IMG/VR virus record: IMGVR_UViG_3300042882_000264
Span: 1 to 38,482 of that record
Length of the DNA: 38,482 nt
Source: a virus
Strand: one strand, 5' to 3'
This document shows positions 15,304-23,356 of this stretch, one piece after another. The notes under the pieces were generated by a model, which made no database searches, was not told the DNA's origin, and saw only the letters and a program-made list of their open reading frames with translations. The translations under genes were made by a program, and so were the position numbers. Position 1 is the first letter of the stretch. Every line of letters starts with the position of its first letter.

Positions 15304-15814
15304 TGATTTTGCGATTATAAATCATCAAGAAGATTGCAGCGATCACAGTCATCCAAAGCTTGCCGACCAGCTGGCCCGCGATGAAGTCCAGAGAGCCAAA
15401 AGCCACCCACAGGAACACGGTCGAATCGACAGCAGCTCCCACAACACCCGACGCCAGCACGGCTAAGCTTAGATTGCGCTTCCGAAGCGGGGTGTAGACA
15501 GATAGGTCCATCAGTTCCGCAATGGCAAAAGCCGTGGCACTGGCGATGACAAGCGCAGGCGGGGCCACCAGGATTGACAGGATCACACCGAATGCAATTG
15601 CGGTTAATGCCCAGCGTATACCAAGTACCTGCTGGACTGCATCTCTTAAAACGAGGGCAGCGCCAATCATAAGCACACCAGATGGTGCCATCAATCCAAA
15701 ACCGACCGGGATCAGGCACGGCCCATCAGGGACGCAAACGGTGCCAGCGTTGCTGATCAGCCAGTTGGCGGCAGGTATGGTTGCAAGATATGCAGTAAAA
15801 GCCAGAATCTTCAT
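15296..15814 (-). CDS. yhhQ: VUT/YhhQ-family transporter (7-deazaguanine precursor uptake)
   Basis: A 172-residue, strongly hydrophobic protein with about five or six membrane spans. 'GALVLRDAVQQVLG', 'AFAIAELMDLSVYTPLRKR' and 'GAAVDSTVFLWVAFG' fit the VUT (DUF165) family, whose YhhQ member imports preQ0/preQ1 (family knowledge). The ATG at 15814 overlaps the stop of the upstream DpdA-like gene by four bases, and this start drops a 12-residue extension that would run into that gene. The tight coupling supports joint action: uptake of the modified base, then its insertion into DNA. Confidence 0.82.
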   Translation of the reverse strand: MKILAFTAYLATIPAANWLISNAGTVCVPDGPCLIPVGFGLMAPSGVLMIGAALVLRDAVQQVLGIRWALTAIAFGVILSILVAPPALVIASATAFAIAELMDLSVYTPLRKRNLSLAVLASGVVGAAVDSTVFLWVAFGSLDFIAGQLVGKLWMTVIAAIFLMIYNRKINA

Positions 15815-16491
15815 GCTATCAGTTCCATTTGTTGATGTGTTAAAGTCCATTTAGCAGGGCATTGCACGGCATCAATGACACGCGCCATTGCTTCTGGACA
15901 CGAGTTTGTGTCCTTATAGTTTCGAGCCACATTCACACTGTCAACACTAGCAAAAGGCCATCTTTTGCCAGTCACAGCCATGCCGCGCAGCATATGAATC
16001 CAAGGAATTGAACCGCGTTTCGACAATTGATTAAATGCCTCATCAGTCCTTCGGCACCAACTATCGGAGCCAACTTGCCAGAATGCTCCCGAGGAGCCGA
16101 AACACACGCGCGAAAAACGCTGGGCGAAGTTCAGAAGCACATCAATCGGTTCCGCCATATGCCAAACAGGCGCTCCGAATGAAGCAGGAAAGGGCCATTC
16201 ATCCACAAGCCTTGCGTTGGCATCTACATCGCCGTCGATTACGTCAGGGATGACAGCCCAGTGTGGATGACCAAGGCGCGGCTCAAGCCACTTGTAGAAC
16301 GCAGTCCAGTTCACGACCTTGCCTTTTGTGTACAGGCTGAATGCGCCATTGTCCCACATCACTGACTGGCCGATGCGAAGGCATATATCAGCATCTGCCG
16401 GATGCGCGAATGAAACGCAAAACGACTTTCCTGCCATCTTCCAGAGTTGGTCGCGCGGCGTCAAAGGCGTTCCGTGATAGTGAATTGTCAC
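15811..16491 (-). CDS. dpdA: DpdA-like DNA-guanine transglycosylase
   Basis: A 226-residue protein with tRNA-guanine transglycosylase-like motifs in order: 'MWDNGAFS' (Asp47, matching the TGT substrate Asp), 'IPDVIDGD' (83-88), 'VCFGSSGAFW' (129-138), 'IHMLRGM' (165-171) and 'SVDSVNVARN' (182-191, Asp184 matching the TGT nucleophile before a 'xxxARN' motif). Short phage members of this family exchange guanine in DNA for a 7-deazaguanine base. It is shorter than tRNA enzymes and lacks an evident tRNA-binding region. The match is my own motif alignment, not a database result. The stop overlaps the transporter start (ATGA). Confidence 0.78.
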   Translation of the reverse strand: MTIHYHGTPLTPRDQLWKMAGKSFCVSFAHPADADICLRIGQSVMWDNGAFSLYTKGKVVNWTAFYKWLEPRLGHPHWAVIPDVIDGDVDANARLVDEWPFPASFGAPVWHMAEPIDVLLNFAQRFSRVCFGSSGAFWQVGSDSWCRRTDEAFNQLSKRGSIPWIHMLRGMAVTGKRWPFASVDSVNVARNYKDTNSCPEAMARVIDAVQCPAKWTLTHQQMELIA

Positions 16492-17411
16492 TTGAACTCC
16501 CTGCCCTTGTTCCGCACAATCTCGCCGTCTTCGTTGATGTAGTCGATCCAGTCCTCTCCGCTATCATGCACGGGCAGTTTCACCAGCGCCGGATTGTAGA
16601 TGTGATCACCGCAGCCGCTGCGCTGGTCGATCTCATCGAGTGCCTTCTTGTGCCTGGCGCAGGACCAACCTTCAGCCTCTGCCGTGGAGAAGGCGCATGT
16701 GCGGCAGTTCAGTTCCGCTGCACCGTCTCCGTGGCAGATCGAATGATAAGGGCAGAACTTGCATTCAAACCATGCCGGATCGTTACTGATGCCAAGCGGT
16801 GGCCGTTCGGTCGATATGATCGTTCTGGCCTTCTCGATAAGCCCCTCTGCAAAGGCATGATCGACCTTCAACCGCTCGGCATAAATCTCATCGGTGTTCT
16901 TGTTGACAGAAATGAACAGGCAGCGATCTAGCCCGCTCAAGTGCATTCCGATCTGGCACTGTGCATAATAGATCGGCTTTGCCTTCTCGACGCCGAGATT
17001 ACACAGCACCTTGAAATACTTCTCGCTCATGGTCTTCACTTCGAGCGTGTGGACCTTGGTGCTTTCCGGCAAGCCTTCAACAACTCCGTCCAGGCTCAAC
17101 GCGAAATGCCCGCCAACTGCCGTATATCGGAACTGCTGGCCTGTTGCCGGATCGCGATCCCAGACCGTGCAACCGGCGGCGCGCAGGTTCTGGATCACCC
17201 GCCCTTCCTCGCGTTCTCCAGTCTCGAAGAGACGCAAGATGCGGCCTTCGTGCTTCTCGGTATGAGTCCACCGGAATTGATACCAAAGCGCGCGAGCACA
17301 AGTGTTGCCGATCTGCGACCCGCCAAGATGCGGCCTGTGTGCGTTGCGGCGGTTGTCTTCGTATCGCTGATAGATCGCCTTTACGATTGGCGATGTCATG
17401 TCGAGTTTCAT
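16488..17411 (-). CDS. Cas4-like Fe-S exonuclease (PD-(D/E)XK)
   Basis: A 307-residue nuclease with the RecB/Cas4 pattern: 'GGSQIGNTCARALWY' (Cys38), 'ALSLDGV' (Asp108), 'TLEVKT' (Glu124, Lys126), 'YYAQCQIGM' (Gln151), then Cys217, Cys220 and Cys226 in 'CKFCPYHSIC'. One early and three late cysteines are the Cas4/AddB 4Fe-4S arrangement. Cys236, Cys239 and Cys250 are extra and may bind zinc. It probably supplies 5' end resection for phage recombination with the DUF669 and RecA-like proteins. The stop overlaps the dpdA-like start. Confidence 0.85.
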   Translation of the reverse strand: MKLDMTSPIVKAIYQRYEDNRRNAHRPHLGGSQIGNTCARALWYQFRWTHTEKHEGRILRLFETGEREEGRVIQNLRAAGCTVWDRDPATGQQFRYTAVGGHFALSLDGVVEGLPESTKVHTLEVKTMSEKYFKVLCNLGVEKAKPIYYAQCQIGMHLSGLDRCLFISVNKNTDEIYAERLKVDHAFAEGLIEKARTIISTERPPLGISNDPAWFECKFCPYHSICHGDGAAELNCRTCAFSTAEAEGWSCARHKKALDEIDQRSGCGDHIYNPALVKLPVHDSGEDWIDYINEDGEIVRNKGREFK

Positions 17412-17413
17412 TC

Positions 17414-17878
17414 CTATTCTCTCCCTGTCACGCTCTCAACCAACCTTCGCTCGTAGCCCATCAACAGGCAAATGGTTTTGACTGGTGTGGCTTTATCATG
17501 CAGCCACTTGACGATCTTCATCCGCCTAATCGTGACTTCCTTGGTCATGTTTGCATCTTGCTGGGCAATGACCCGCTTGTAATAGTCGCTCGTGGCTGTG
17601 TCGCTTGCGCCAAAGTTCCTGGCAATGTCTTTCCATGACCGGCCCTTGATCCGCAGTTTCTCCATTCGCTGAAAGTCTTCCATCGACCAATCGCGGCGAA
17701 CGATTTGCGCCTTGGGCCGATCTTCCTCGCCGTCCGTCCATGTGTAGCGTTTGAACTGCGGGATGAAGTCAACAGCAACATCATTCCAGACGATCCGGCC
17801 TTCGACATCAAAGCTCCAGAAGTTGCCGTCCAGCTGCTGCTTCATCAGGCGTTCGATTGCATAGGTGTCGGTGGTCAT
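17414..17878 (-). CDS. HTH DNA-binding protein
   Basis: A 154-residue protein with a Myb/homeodomain-like segment ('WSMEDFQRMEKLRIKGRSWKDIARNFG', about 64-90) and a second helix-turn-helix-like segment near the C-terminus ('VKWLHDKATPVKTICLLMGY'). It may regulate the early arm. Start ATG overlaps the upstream stop (ATGA); only two bases separate it from the nuclease gene. Confidence 0.6.
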   Translation of the reverse strand: MTTDTYAIERLMKQQLDGNFWSFDVEGRIVWNDVAVDFIPQFKRYTWTDGEEDRPKAQIVRRDWSMEDFQRMEKLRIKGRSWKDIARNFGASDTATSDYYKRVIAQQDANMTKEVTIRRMKIVKWLHDKATPVKTICLLMGYERRLVESVTGRE

Positions 17879-18507
17879 GATTCGTAAAAACCATTTGCAA
17901 TTTTGATGTGTCTCCTGTCCAATTCCTCTTTTTTATTAGTGTTTATCTGAAGTATAATCTTTTTTAGGCTCATAGGGGTTGTCTTTCCCGATTCTGTGTT
18001 GCCTTTTCCATTTTGTTCTGGCCTCAACAAATGGATATACAAGGTCTCCCAGACATCTAATTGATCTGGATGACACTCAATAATCGCGACATTCTCAAAA
18101 GATTTTTTCTTGTCATGAAAATGCGATGCAACCCTGGCCGGTACATTTACCGATTGCCCAACATAAACAACTTTTTTCTCTTTTATCAAAAAGTAGATTC
18201 CGCACAGAGGCTTAAACGGTATAGATGCTGCAATTATTTCAAACTCGTTATGGATCGTAATATCCGTCAAGCATGCGTCTTCAAATATTGTTTTTGTTTG
18301 TGGAAGTAGCTGTTTGATATTTGCTTCGAGTTCATCTTTTTGTTTTTTTAAACGTACAATCGATCTTGACAATTCATCGAACTCAGAGAGCTGTTGGCTC
18401 CGACGCTTCATCTCAATCTGTTTATTTAGAAATCGTGTATGCGCCATTTTTTCAAGCCTAGCCTTTTTTTTGGCCGGGTCTTTCCAGTAATCTCTAATAT
18501 GATCCAT
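17875..18507 (-). CDS. GIY-YIG nuclease, probable recent insertion
   Basis: A 210-residue protein with a helical N-terminus (coiled coil about 12-70) and a C-terminal GIY-YIG domain: 'GIYF' (103), 'VVYVGQS' (113-119), catalytic Arg125 and Glu154 in 'DVWETLYIHLLRPEQN'. The coding DNA is markedly AT-rich against its neighbours (many AAA, TTT and ATT codons), a sign of lateral gain. It may be a free-standing homing-type or accessory nuclease. The ATG at 18507 was chosen because the longer frame overlaps the DUF669 gene. Confidence 0.85.
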   Translation of the reverse strand: MDHIRDYWKDPAKKKARLEKMAHTRFLNKQIEMKRRSQQLSEFDELSRSIVRLKKQKDELEANIKQLLPQTKTIFEDACLTDITIHNEFEIIAASIPFKPLCGIYFLIKEKKVVYVGQSVNVPARVASHFHDKKKSFENVAIIECHPDQLDVWETLYIHLLRPEQNGKGNTESGKTTPMSLKKIILQINTNKKEELDRRHIKIANGFYES

Positions 18508-18531
18508 GCTGCACAATCTTCCCTCGTAATA

Positions 18532-18555
18532 GGGGCGACCCGTGAGAGCCGCCCC
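18532..18555. other. Hairpin between DUF669 and GIY-YIG genes
   Basis: GGGGCG and CGCCCC pair around a 12-base loop, located just after the DUF669 stop and before the GIY-YIG start on the minus strand. No U-tract follows. It could mark the edge of the inserted nuclease gene or lower its expression. Confidence 0.4.
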
Positions 18556-18563
18556 GTTTCTCC

Positions 18564-19016
18564 TTACTTCTTCTTCCAGGGTGGCGTTGCTGCTGCCGCA
18601 GGTGCCGCAGCCGGTGCTCCACCTTCGCACGGTTCATATCCGGCAATCTCATTCGATGCCTGATAATTGCCCTCTGCGGGCTTCACCTTGACCGTGATCA
18701 TGAGCGGCTTGTCGTGGAGGTCGGAACTCTCGTTCGGCATCATCACACCAACCGACCGGCAGATGGCCGAGAGCGTGCGCTGGGCAATCTCCTCCGCCGT
18801 CTTGTTCGGGTTGTTGAGATTGAGCCGGTCCATCAGGCTAACGCCTTGGTGCGGCCCCTCGATGATCTGGCAGGTCAGCACCAGCATCGAGCCGGTCTGT
18901 GCTTTGGTGGGGCGCTCCTCCGACTTCGTGATCACGGCCTTGTACTTGCCAGCCGGGATCGTTTCGCGCGGCGCACTCGGCTCCACGACATTCGCATCAA
19001 ATCCATTCAGTCTCAT
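18564..19016 (-). CDS. DUF669 family single-strand DNA-binding-like protein
   Basis: A 150-residue protein matching DUF669: 'IPAGKYKAVITKSEERPTKAQTGSMLVLT', 'IIEGPHQGVSLMDRLNLNNPN', 'ICRSVGV' and 'NEIAGYEPCE'. Family members sit in phage recombination operons and are predicted to bind single-stranded DNA. The tail is Ala/Pro-rich and ends 'PPWKKK', unlike the acidic tips of cellular SSB. A 'GGAGAAG' site precedes the ATG. Confidence 0.8.
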   Translation of the reverse strand: MRLNGFDANVVEPSAPRETIPAGKYKAVITKSEERPTKAQTGSMLVLTCQIIEGPHQGVSLMDRLNLNNPNKTAEEIAQRTLSAICRSVGVMMPNESSDLHDKPLMITVKVKPAEGNYQASNEIAGYEPCEGGAPAAAPAAAATPPWKKK

Positions 19017-19025
19017 TCTCTTCTC

Positions 19026-19781
19026 CTACTTTGCTACAAAGGCTTCGAAAGGGTTGCCGCTCTCGAAGGTGAACGGCAGTGGCTGGGTGATGTTGAAACG
19101 GTTCTTGGTGACGCTCGAGGCTTGCGGGAAGCAGATGATTTCCCGGTCGCCTGTGCTGATCGCCCGCTTCTTGTCGCCATCACCTCGAACGTAGGTCTTG
19201 AGCCGGATCAGGCCCACCAGGTCCACGTTGTCGGTGTAATGTGGCAATGACTTCTTGTGCATCCGCACCGTGTATCTGGCAAACGGATCGAAGTCTGGCA
19301 GATCAAGCGTCTCGGTGTCAGCGTGGCCGATGAAGACAACGTTCATGCCGCGTTCGTAGGCCAAAGCCCCAGCCCATTCCCGCACTTGCCGGTGCTTCTC
19401 GGCAGCGGTGTTGTAGCCCGCTCCGTAACCGCCACCGGCTTGGTTGATTGACTTCGCCTTGGGATCGGCTGCGACGATCTCATGCTCGATGAGCGTGGCA
19501 AGTTGCGTGATGCTATCAATCACGACCGTCTTGAAGTCGTGCTCCTGCGTTGCCAGTGCTTCAATCTGATCAAGCACTTCCTGGCTCGAAGAGACCAACG
19601 GAAAAAGCATCACTTCATCGTTGCCAGCAAGGGATGCCGTGCCGTCCTCGGTGCGGATGAACACCGGCCTCGGGAACATCGCAGCCAGCGTGCTCTTGCC
19701 CATTCCGCCTTCACCAAAGAAGGTGGCGATGATGGGCCGTTGCCCTTTCGGGCGCTCTAGTTTCTTCAGATCAATTGCCAT
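19026..19781 (-). CDS. RecA-like ATPase (AAA_24, Sak4-like recombinase)
   Basis: A 251-residue protein with Walker A 'GEGGMGKST' (about 23-31) and Walker B 'KTVVIDSITQL' (about 84-94), plus 'NVVFIGHAD'. This is the short phage RecA-like core used in single-strand annealing. With the DUF669 protein and Cas4-like exonuclease it forms a recombination module. It overlaps the upstream gene by 11 bases. Confidence 0.85.
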   Translation of the reverse strand: MAIDLKKLERPKGQRPIIATFFGEGGMGKSTLAAMFPRPVFIRTEDGTASLAGNDEVMLFPLVSSSQEVLDQIEALATQEHDFKTVVIDSITQLATLIEHEIVAADPKAKSINQAGGGYGAGYNTAAEKHRQVREWAGALAYERGMNVVFIGHADTETLDLPDFDPFARYTVRMHKKSLPHYTDNVDLVGLIRLKTYVRGDGDKKRAISTGDREIICFPQASSVTKNRFNITQPLPFTFESGNPFEAFVAK

Positions 19782-19947
19782 TCGTCTCGGCCTCCTTCAT
19801 TCCGAGTAGTTTCATCGCGTCCCGTATATTCTCAATCGCAAGATCGATCTCACGGTTGCGATTGATGCTGCCCCTAGCTTGCATGATGCGGTCGCGTGCG
19901 TTTTGCAACGCATCAGCAACAGAGTACAAGTCCAATGCCGGGATCAT
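19771..19947 (-). CDS. Small hypothetical protein
   Basis: A 58-residue, helical protein ('ALDLYSVADALQNARDRIMQARGSI'). The ATG at 19947 overlaps the upstream stop (ATGA). Longer forms overlap the DUF-type gene upstream and were dropped. Function unknown. Confidence 0.6.
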   Translation of the reverse strand: MIPALDLYSVADALQNARDRIMQARGSINRNREIDLAIENIRDAMKLLGMKEAETNGN

Positions 19948-20324
19948 TCCGCCACCACCTTGACGCCGATCTTTCCCGGCGTTGCCGTGATTGCCTTGGC
20001 AGCGATGGACCAGAGATCGGGCCGCTCCTTGAGAAGCCACTTGCATCCGGCATCGTCCACCTCGATCTTGACCTTGATCGGCCAAGCCTCGGCGGGCATG
20101 TCGTGCTTGACGGTCTCCCAAATTGCTAGATCGATCTTGCGATAGATCGGCTGGGTGAGCGTCACCTTATACGGATCGACCTTGTGCGTGATCGCGCCTT
20201 CGGTCTTGGCATCCAGTGCTTCAGTGATGTCTTGCTCGATCTTCCGACGCGCCTCGATGGCTTCGTCTTCGCGGCGTTTGGCTTCAAGCCAGGCCCCGCA
20301 CAGCCCTGTAATATTGCTGCTCAT
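19944..20324 (-). CDS. Hypothetical early protein, first gene of the leftward arm
   Basis: A 126-residue protein. The ATG at 20324 has an 'AAAGGAG' site. Coiled coil at about residues 12-40 ('WLEAKRREDEAIEARRKIEQDITEAL'), then mixed strands and 'GKIGVKVVAE' at the end. Many recombination-competent phages carry such a protein next to the RecA-like gene. Function unknown. Confidence 0.7.
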   Translation of the reverse strand: MSSNITGLCGAWLEAKRREDEAIEARRKIEQDITEALDAKTEGAITHKVDPYKVTLTQPIYRKIDLAIWETVKHDMPAEAWPIKVKIEVDDAGCKWLLKERPDLWSIAAKAITATPGKIGVKVVAE

Positions 20325-20417
20325 GGCAACTCCTTTTCTCTCAACGGAATGGCTTATTGCATATTTCTGAAATGCGTGCAATAGAAAAAATTGCAATCAT
20401 CAAACAGGAGACTGACC
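20325..20417. promoter_or_regulatory. Divergent early control region
   Basis: This gap separates the leftward arm (start 20324) from the rightward arm (start 20418), so both arm promoters must lie here or overlap the starts. It is AT-rich and contains ATTGCA...TGCAAT arms (20356-20382) and a further TTGCAAT at 20391. I could not fix -35 and -10 boxes with confidence. Confidence 0.6.
20357..20372. promoter_or_regulatory. Operator-like site 1 (degenerate)
   Basis: TTGCA-TATTTC-TGAAA resembles the two perfect copies at 23317 and 23341 (TTGCA-N6-TGCAA). The left arm and the TTTCTG core match; the right arm is imperfect. It lies between the two divergent arms and could bind the small HTH protein. 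Confidence 0.5.
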
Positions 20418-20588
20418 ATGCTATCCATCGAAGAGATTCGTGCCCGCCTTACCGGGGCTGACATTCCCGAAATCGTCAAGGCCACCGGCCTTTCCTACAA
20501 CACGATCAAAGCGATTCGGGATGGCGCTCCCGGCGCTCGATACGAGACCATCAAGCTGCTGACGGAGTTTTTTGAAGGCCGCACATAA
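20418..20588 (+). CDS. Small HTH regulator (XRE/Cro-like)
   Basis: A 56-residue protein that is almost entirely one helix-turn-helix: 'IPEIVKATGLSYNTIKAIRDGA' followed by 'TIKLLTEFFEG'. The ATG at 20418 follows 'CAGGAG'; a longer frame starting with TTG is less likely. It is the first gene of the rightward arm, directly next to the control region, so it probably acts on the operator-like sites. It abuts the replication gene with no gap. Confidence 0.72.
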   Translation: MLSIEEIRARLTGADIPEIVKATGLSYNTIKAIRDGAPGARYETIKLLTEFFEGRT

Positions 20589-22919
20589 ATGACCATCACC
20601 GCGAGCATCAAGCAATACACCGAACTCGGCTGGTATCTCGTCCCGATCCCGGCAGGGCAGAAGGGGCCGACCAGCTATGCATGGAACCAGAAAGACAAGG
20701 CACTCACCGGACAAGGTGCCATCGACTTCTACTCCAAGAATCCGACTTGGAATGTCGGTCTCATCCATCAATGGACCGGCACCTGCGCCATTGACATCGA
20801 TCACATGGAATGGACGCGAATCATCTTCGATGGGCTGGGGCTAGACCTTGACGCCTTGATGGCGTCAACTGCCAGAATCCGTGGGCGTGAGGGCCGAGGC
20901 AAATTGATCTTCCGCGCCCATCGGGATGACCTATCCCGGCACTCCATCGCGTGGCCGAACAAGGATGGCCGTGGCAACACGACTGTCTTCGAGCTTCGCG
21001 GTGGGCCGGTGCAAGATGTTCTGCCGCCGTCGATCCATCCTGACACGATGCAGCCCTATGTGTGGGAGGGCTTGCCGTTCGATCAGATTCCGATCCTGCC
21101 GAAGCAACTTCAAGTCATGTGGGACGAATGGGACAAGTTGCGCCCGCAAATGATGGACCTATGCCCGTGGAAGATCAGGCCCGAGTATCAGGCCCCGGTT
21201 CGGGTTCGCGCACCTAATCCCGGCACATCGGTGATCGATGCCTATAATGCGGCGCACAATATCGGTGAGTTGCTGGTCAAGTATGGCTACAAGCGCACCG
21301 CACCGAATCGGTATCTAAGCCCGAACAGCGGGACCAAGCTGGCCGGTTGCAATGTGTTCGACAATAACACGGCATTCAGCCATCACGGCTCCGATCCGTT
21401 CGGCAACGAACACGCCTTCGATTGCTTCGAGCTTTACCTCCAGTTCGAGCATGGCGGAAATATGAGTGCGGCGATCAAGAACGCAGCCGCCTTCCTCAAC
21501 ATCACGACCGATCCGAGCCATGAGTGGACGCCCCAGAAGCAAGCCGAGACTGACCACGGCAAGGCAGCAACTCCCGGCGTGCTGCCATCCAAACGCACCA
21601 CCAGCGTCACGCCAGACAATCCGCTGGCATCTATCCCGGCGCACCTGCTTTCGATCCCTGGCGTGCTGCAAGACGTTGTGCGGTACTATGAAACGACCGC
21701 CATCAAGACGCAGCCGCAGTTTGCCGTGCAAGCCGCGATAGCCCTTGGTGCCGTTGCAATGGGGCGGCGATGGACAACCAGCCAGCGCAACTTTAGCAAT
21801 TTGTATCTGCTCAATATTGGCGAGACTGGTTGCGGCAAGGAACACGCCAAGACTGTGATTGAGGCCATGCTTGATGCCGCCCAGCTAGGGCACCTGCTAG
21901 GGCCAGCCGGTTACACATCCGCCAGCGGCGTCTTCTCTGCGCTCATCTCCCGGCCTATTCACGTTTCCGTGATCGATGAGTTAGGCCGAACGCTCAAGAG
22001 CGCCGCGAATCGATCGATGCAGCATAAAGCCGACTCCTTGACCGCCATCATGGAATGCTTTGGGCGGCAGGATGGCGTCTTGCGGCCACAAGGATATGCC
22101 ACCATCGGCCTGACCAAGGAACAGGCAGAGGCATTCGAGAAAGTCATCAGAAGGCCGTCCTTGACGCTCCTAGGCATGTCTACGCCATCAGAGTTCTACG
22201 GGGCCATCTCAGGCGGTGACATCGCATCTGGCCTCTTGAACCGCTTCCTGATCGTCAAGTCTGAGATCGGGGTTCAAATGAGCCAGGAGCGGCGGATCGT
22301 GCCAATTGGCGACCGCATCATTGGATGGCTCCAAGAACAGGCACAGGCGCACTCTGGGGCGGGAAACCTTACCGGCACCAATACCTATGACATGCCGCCT
22401 GATCCCGTCGAGGTGCCCTTTACAAGGCCGGCAATGGACATCCTGCGGGACTACGAAGCCGAACTGGTCGGAGCGATCAAGGGCGAGAACGAAACCGGCC
22501 TCGAGGCGATGTACAACCGCAGCCGCGAGATCGCCATGCGGATCAGCCTGATTGTCGCTAGGTCATTGGGCGAGACCGAGATCGGACCTGAGCCTATGCA
22601 GTGGGCGATTGATTATGTCAGGTTCTACAACCGGCGCGCCATCGCCATGTTCCGTGACAACATGGCCGAGAGCAGCCATCAAGCGATCTGCAAGGCCGTC
22701 ATTGCCAAGCTTAGGGCTTCCGGTCTCAAGGGGCTGACGGAGGCAGAACTAGGAAACCGCATCTCTGCGTTCGATGCCTTGACGCTTCGGGACCGGGGCC
22801 AGGTGATGGACAAGCTGGTTGCCGACTACGGCATCCAATGCCGCCACACGAACAAGGGCCAGCGTGGAAGGCCTCGCATGGCGTGGTTCATCCCGGCACC
22901 GGAGGCCACGGAAGATTGA
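20589..22919 (+). CDS. Bifunctional primase-polymerase/helicase replication protein
   Basis: At 776 residues the largest protein. The N-terminal primase-polymerase domain (about 1-180) has 'CAIDIDHM' (Asp69, Asp71), 'FELRGG' (Glu135) and 'PPSIHP' (His150). A central ATPase/helicase-like domain (DUF3987-like) has Walker A 'GETGCGKEH' (about 410) and Walker B 'SVIDELGR' (about 460). The C-terminus is basic and resembles a small DNA-binding tail. It probably starts and drives phage DNA replication alone. It begins immediately after the HTH gene's stop. Confidence 0.88.
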   Translation: MTITASIKQYTELGWYLVPIPAGQKGPTSYAWNQKDKALTGQGAIDFYSKNPTWNVGLIHQWTGTCAIDIDHMEWTRIIFDGLGLDLDALMASTARIRGREGRGKLIFRAHRDDLSRHSIAWPNKDGRGNTTVFELRGGPVQDVLPPSIHPDTMQPYVWEGLPFDQIPILPKQLQVMWDEWDKLRPQMMDLCPWKIRPEYQAPVRVRAPNPGTSVIDAYNAAHNIGELLVKYGYKRTAPNRYLSPNSGTKLAGCNVFDNNTAFSHHGSDPFGNEHAFDCFELYLQFEHGGNMSAAIKNAAAFLNITTDPSHEWTPQKQAETDHGKAATPGVLPSKRTTSVTPDNPLASIPAHLLSIPGVLQDVVRYYETTAIKTQPQFAVQAAIALGAVAMGRRWTTSQRNFSNLYLLNIGETGCGKEHAKTVIEAMLDAAQLGHLLGPAGYTSASGVFSALISRPIHVSVIDELGRTLKSAANRSMQHKADSLTAIMECFGRQDGVLRPQGYATIGLTKEQAEAFEKVIRRPSLTLLGMSTPSEFYGAISGGDIASGLLNRFLIVKSEIGVQMSQERRIVPIGDRIIGWLQEQAQAHSGAGNLTGTNTYDMPPDPVEVPFTRPAMDILRDYEAELVGAIKGENETGLEAMYNRSREIAMRISLIVARSLGETEIGPEPMQWAIDYVRFYNRRAIAMFRDNMAESSHQAICKAVIAKLRASGLKGLTEAELGNRISAFDALTLRDRGQVMDKLVADYGIQCRHTNKGQRGRPRMAWFIPAPEATED

Positions 22920-22943
22920 CCTAGGGACATGCGCTAGTGGCTG

Positions 22944-22972
22944 GGCCTCGGAGCGATCCGGGGCCTTTTTTT
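22944..22972 (+). terminator. Rho-independent terminator after the replication gene
   Basis: GGCCTCGG and CCGGGGCC form an 8-bp stem (one G-T pair) with a 6-base loop, followed by seven T. It lies 25 bases after the replication gene stop and ends the first rightward unit. Confidence 0.88.
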
Positions 22973-23316
22973 ATTTAAGGGGTCTTATTCGAGGGTGGGG
23001 CGTCACCCGTAAATGGATCGTGCAAGTGCTTGATGTTGCTAGTGTTGTATATATATAGAGAGAATTATACTATTTATATATATTACAGTACCACCACCCC
23101 ACCACCCACCACCAGCCACCCGTCCGGGTCTCCCCTTCCGCCTTCACCCATAAATCATTTAATTGCCTTTAATGCAGCGATTTGCCTAAGCCATTGAAAG
23201 CACAAGCCAATATGCCATTCTTTGGCGTTTTTGGTGCTCACGGCTATATAGGCCGTTAATTAAAAGCCTAGCAATTTCAAAGGCTTAGGATTAGCATTTA
23301 TCGGGATGGCGCTTTC

Positions 23317-23332
23317 TTGCACTTTTCTGCAA
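23317..23332. promoter_or_regulatory. Operator-like palindrome 2
   Basis: TTGCA-CTTTTC-TGCAA, a 16-bp inverted repeat 24 bases before the next copy. About 90 bases upstream of the 58-residue gene. Confidence 0.55.
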
Positions 23333-23340
23333 CATAACGC

Positions 23341-23356
23341 TTGCAAGTTTCTGCAA
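23341..23356. promoter_or_regulatory. Operator-like palindrome 3
   Basis: TTGCA-AGTTTC-TGCAA, the second perfect copy, in the same orientation as the first and sharing the TTTC(TG) core. The 24-bp repeat distance places both on roughly similar faces of the helix. Confidence 0.55.

Noticed and set aside
23047-23088. Promoter in the alternating AT tract
   Set aside because: Boxes with proper spacing could not be set; best fit had 12 or 15 bases between them.
23090-23121. CRISPR-like repeats in the CCA tract
   Set aside because: The units are simple CCA/CCC low-complexity sequence without spacers or equal spacing.
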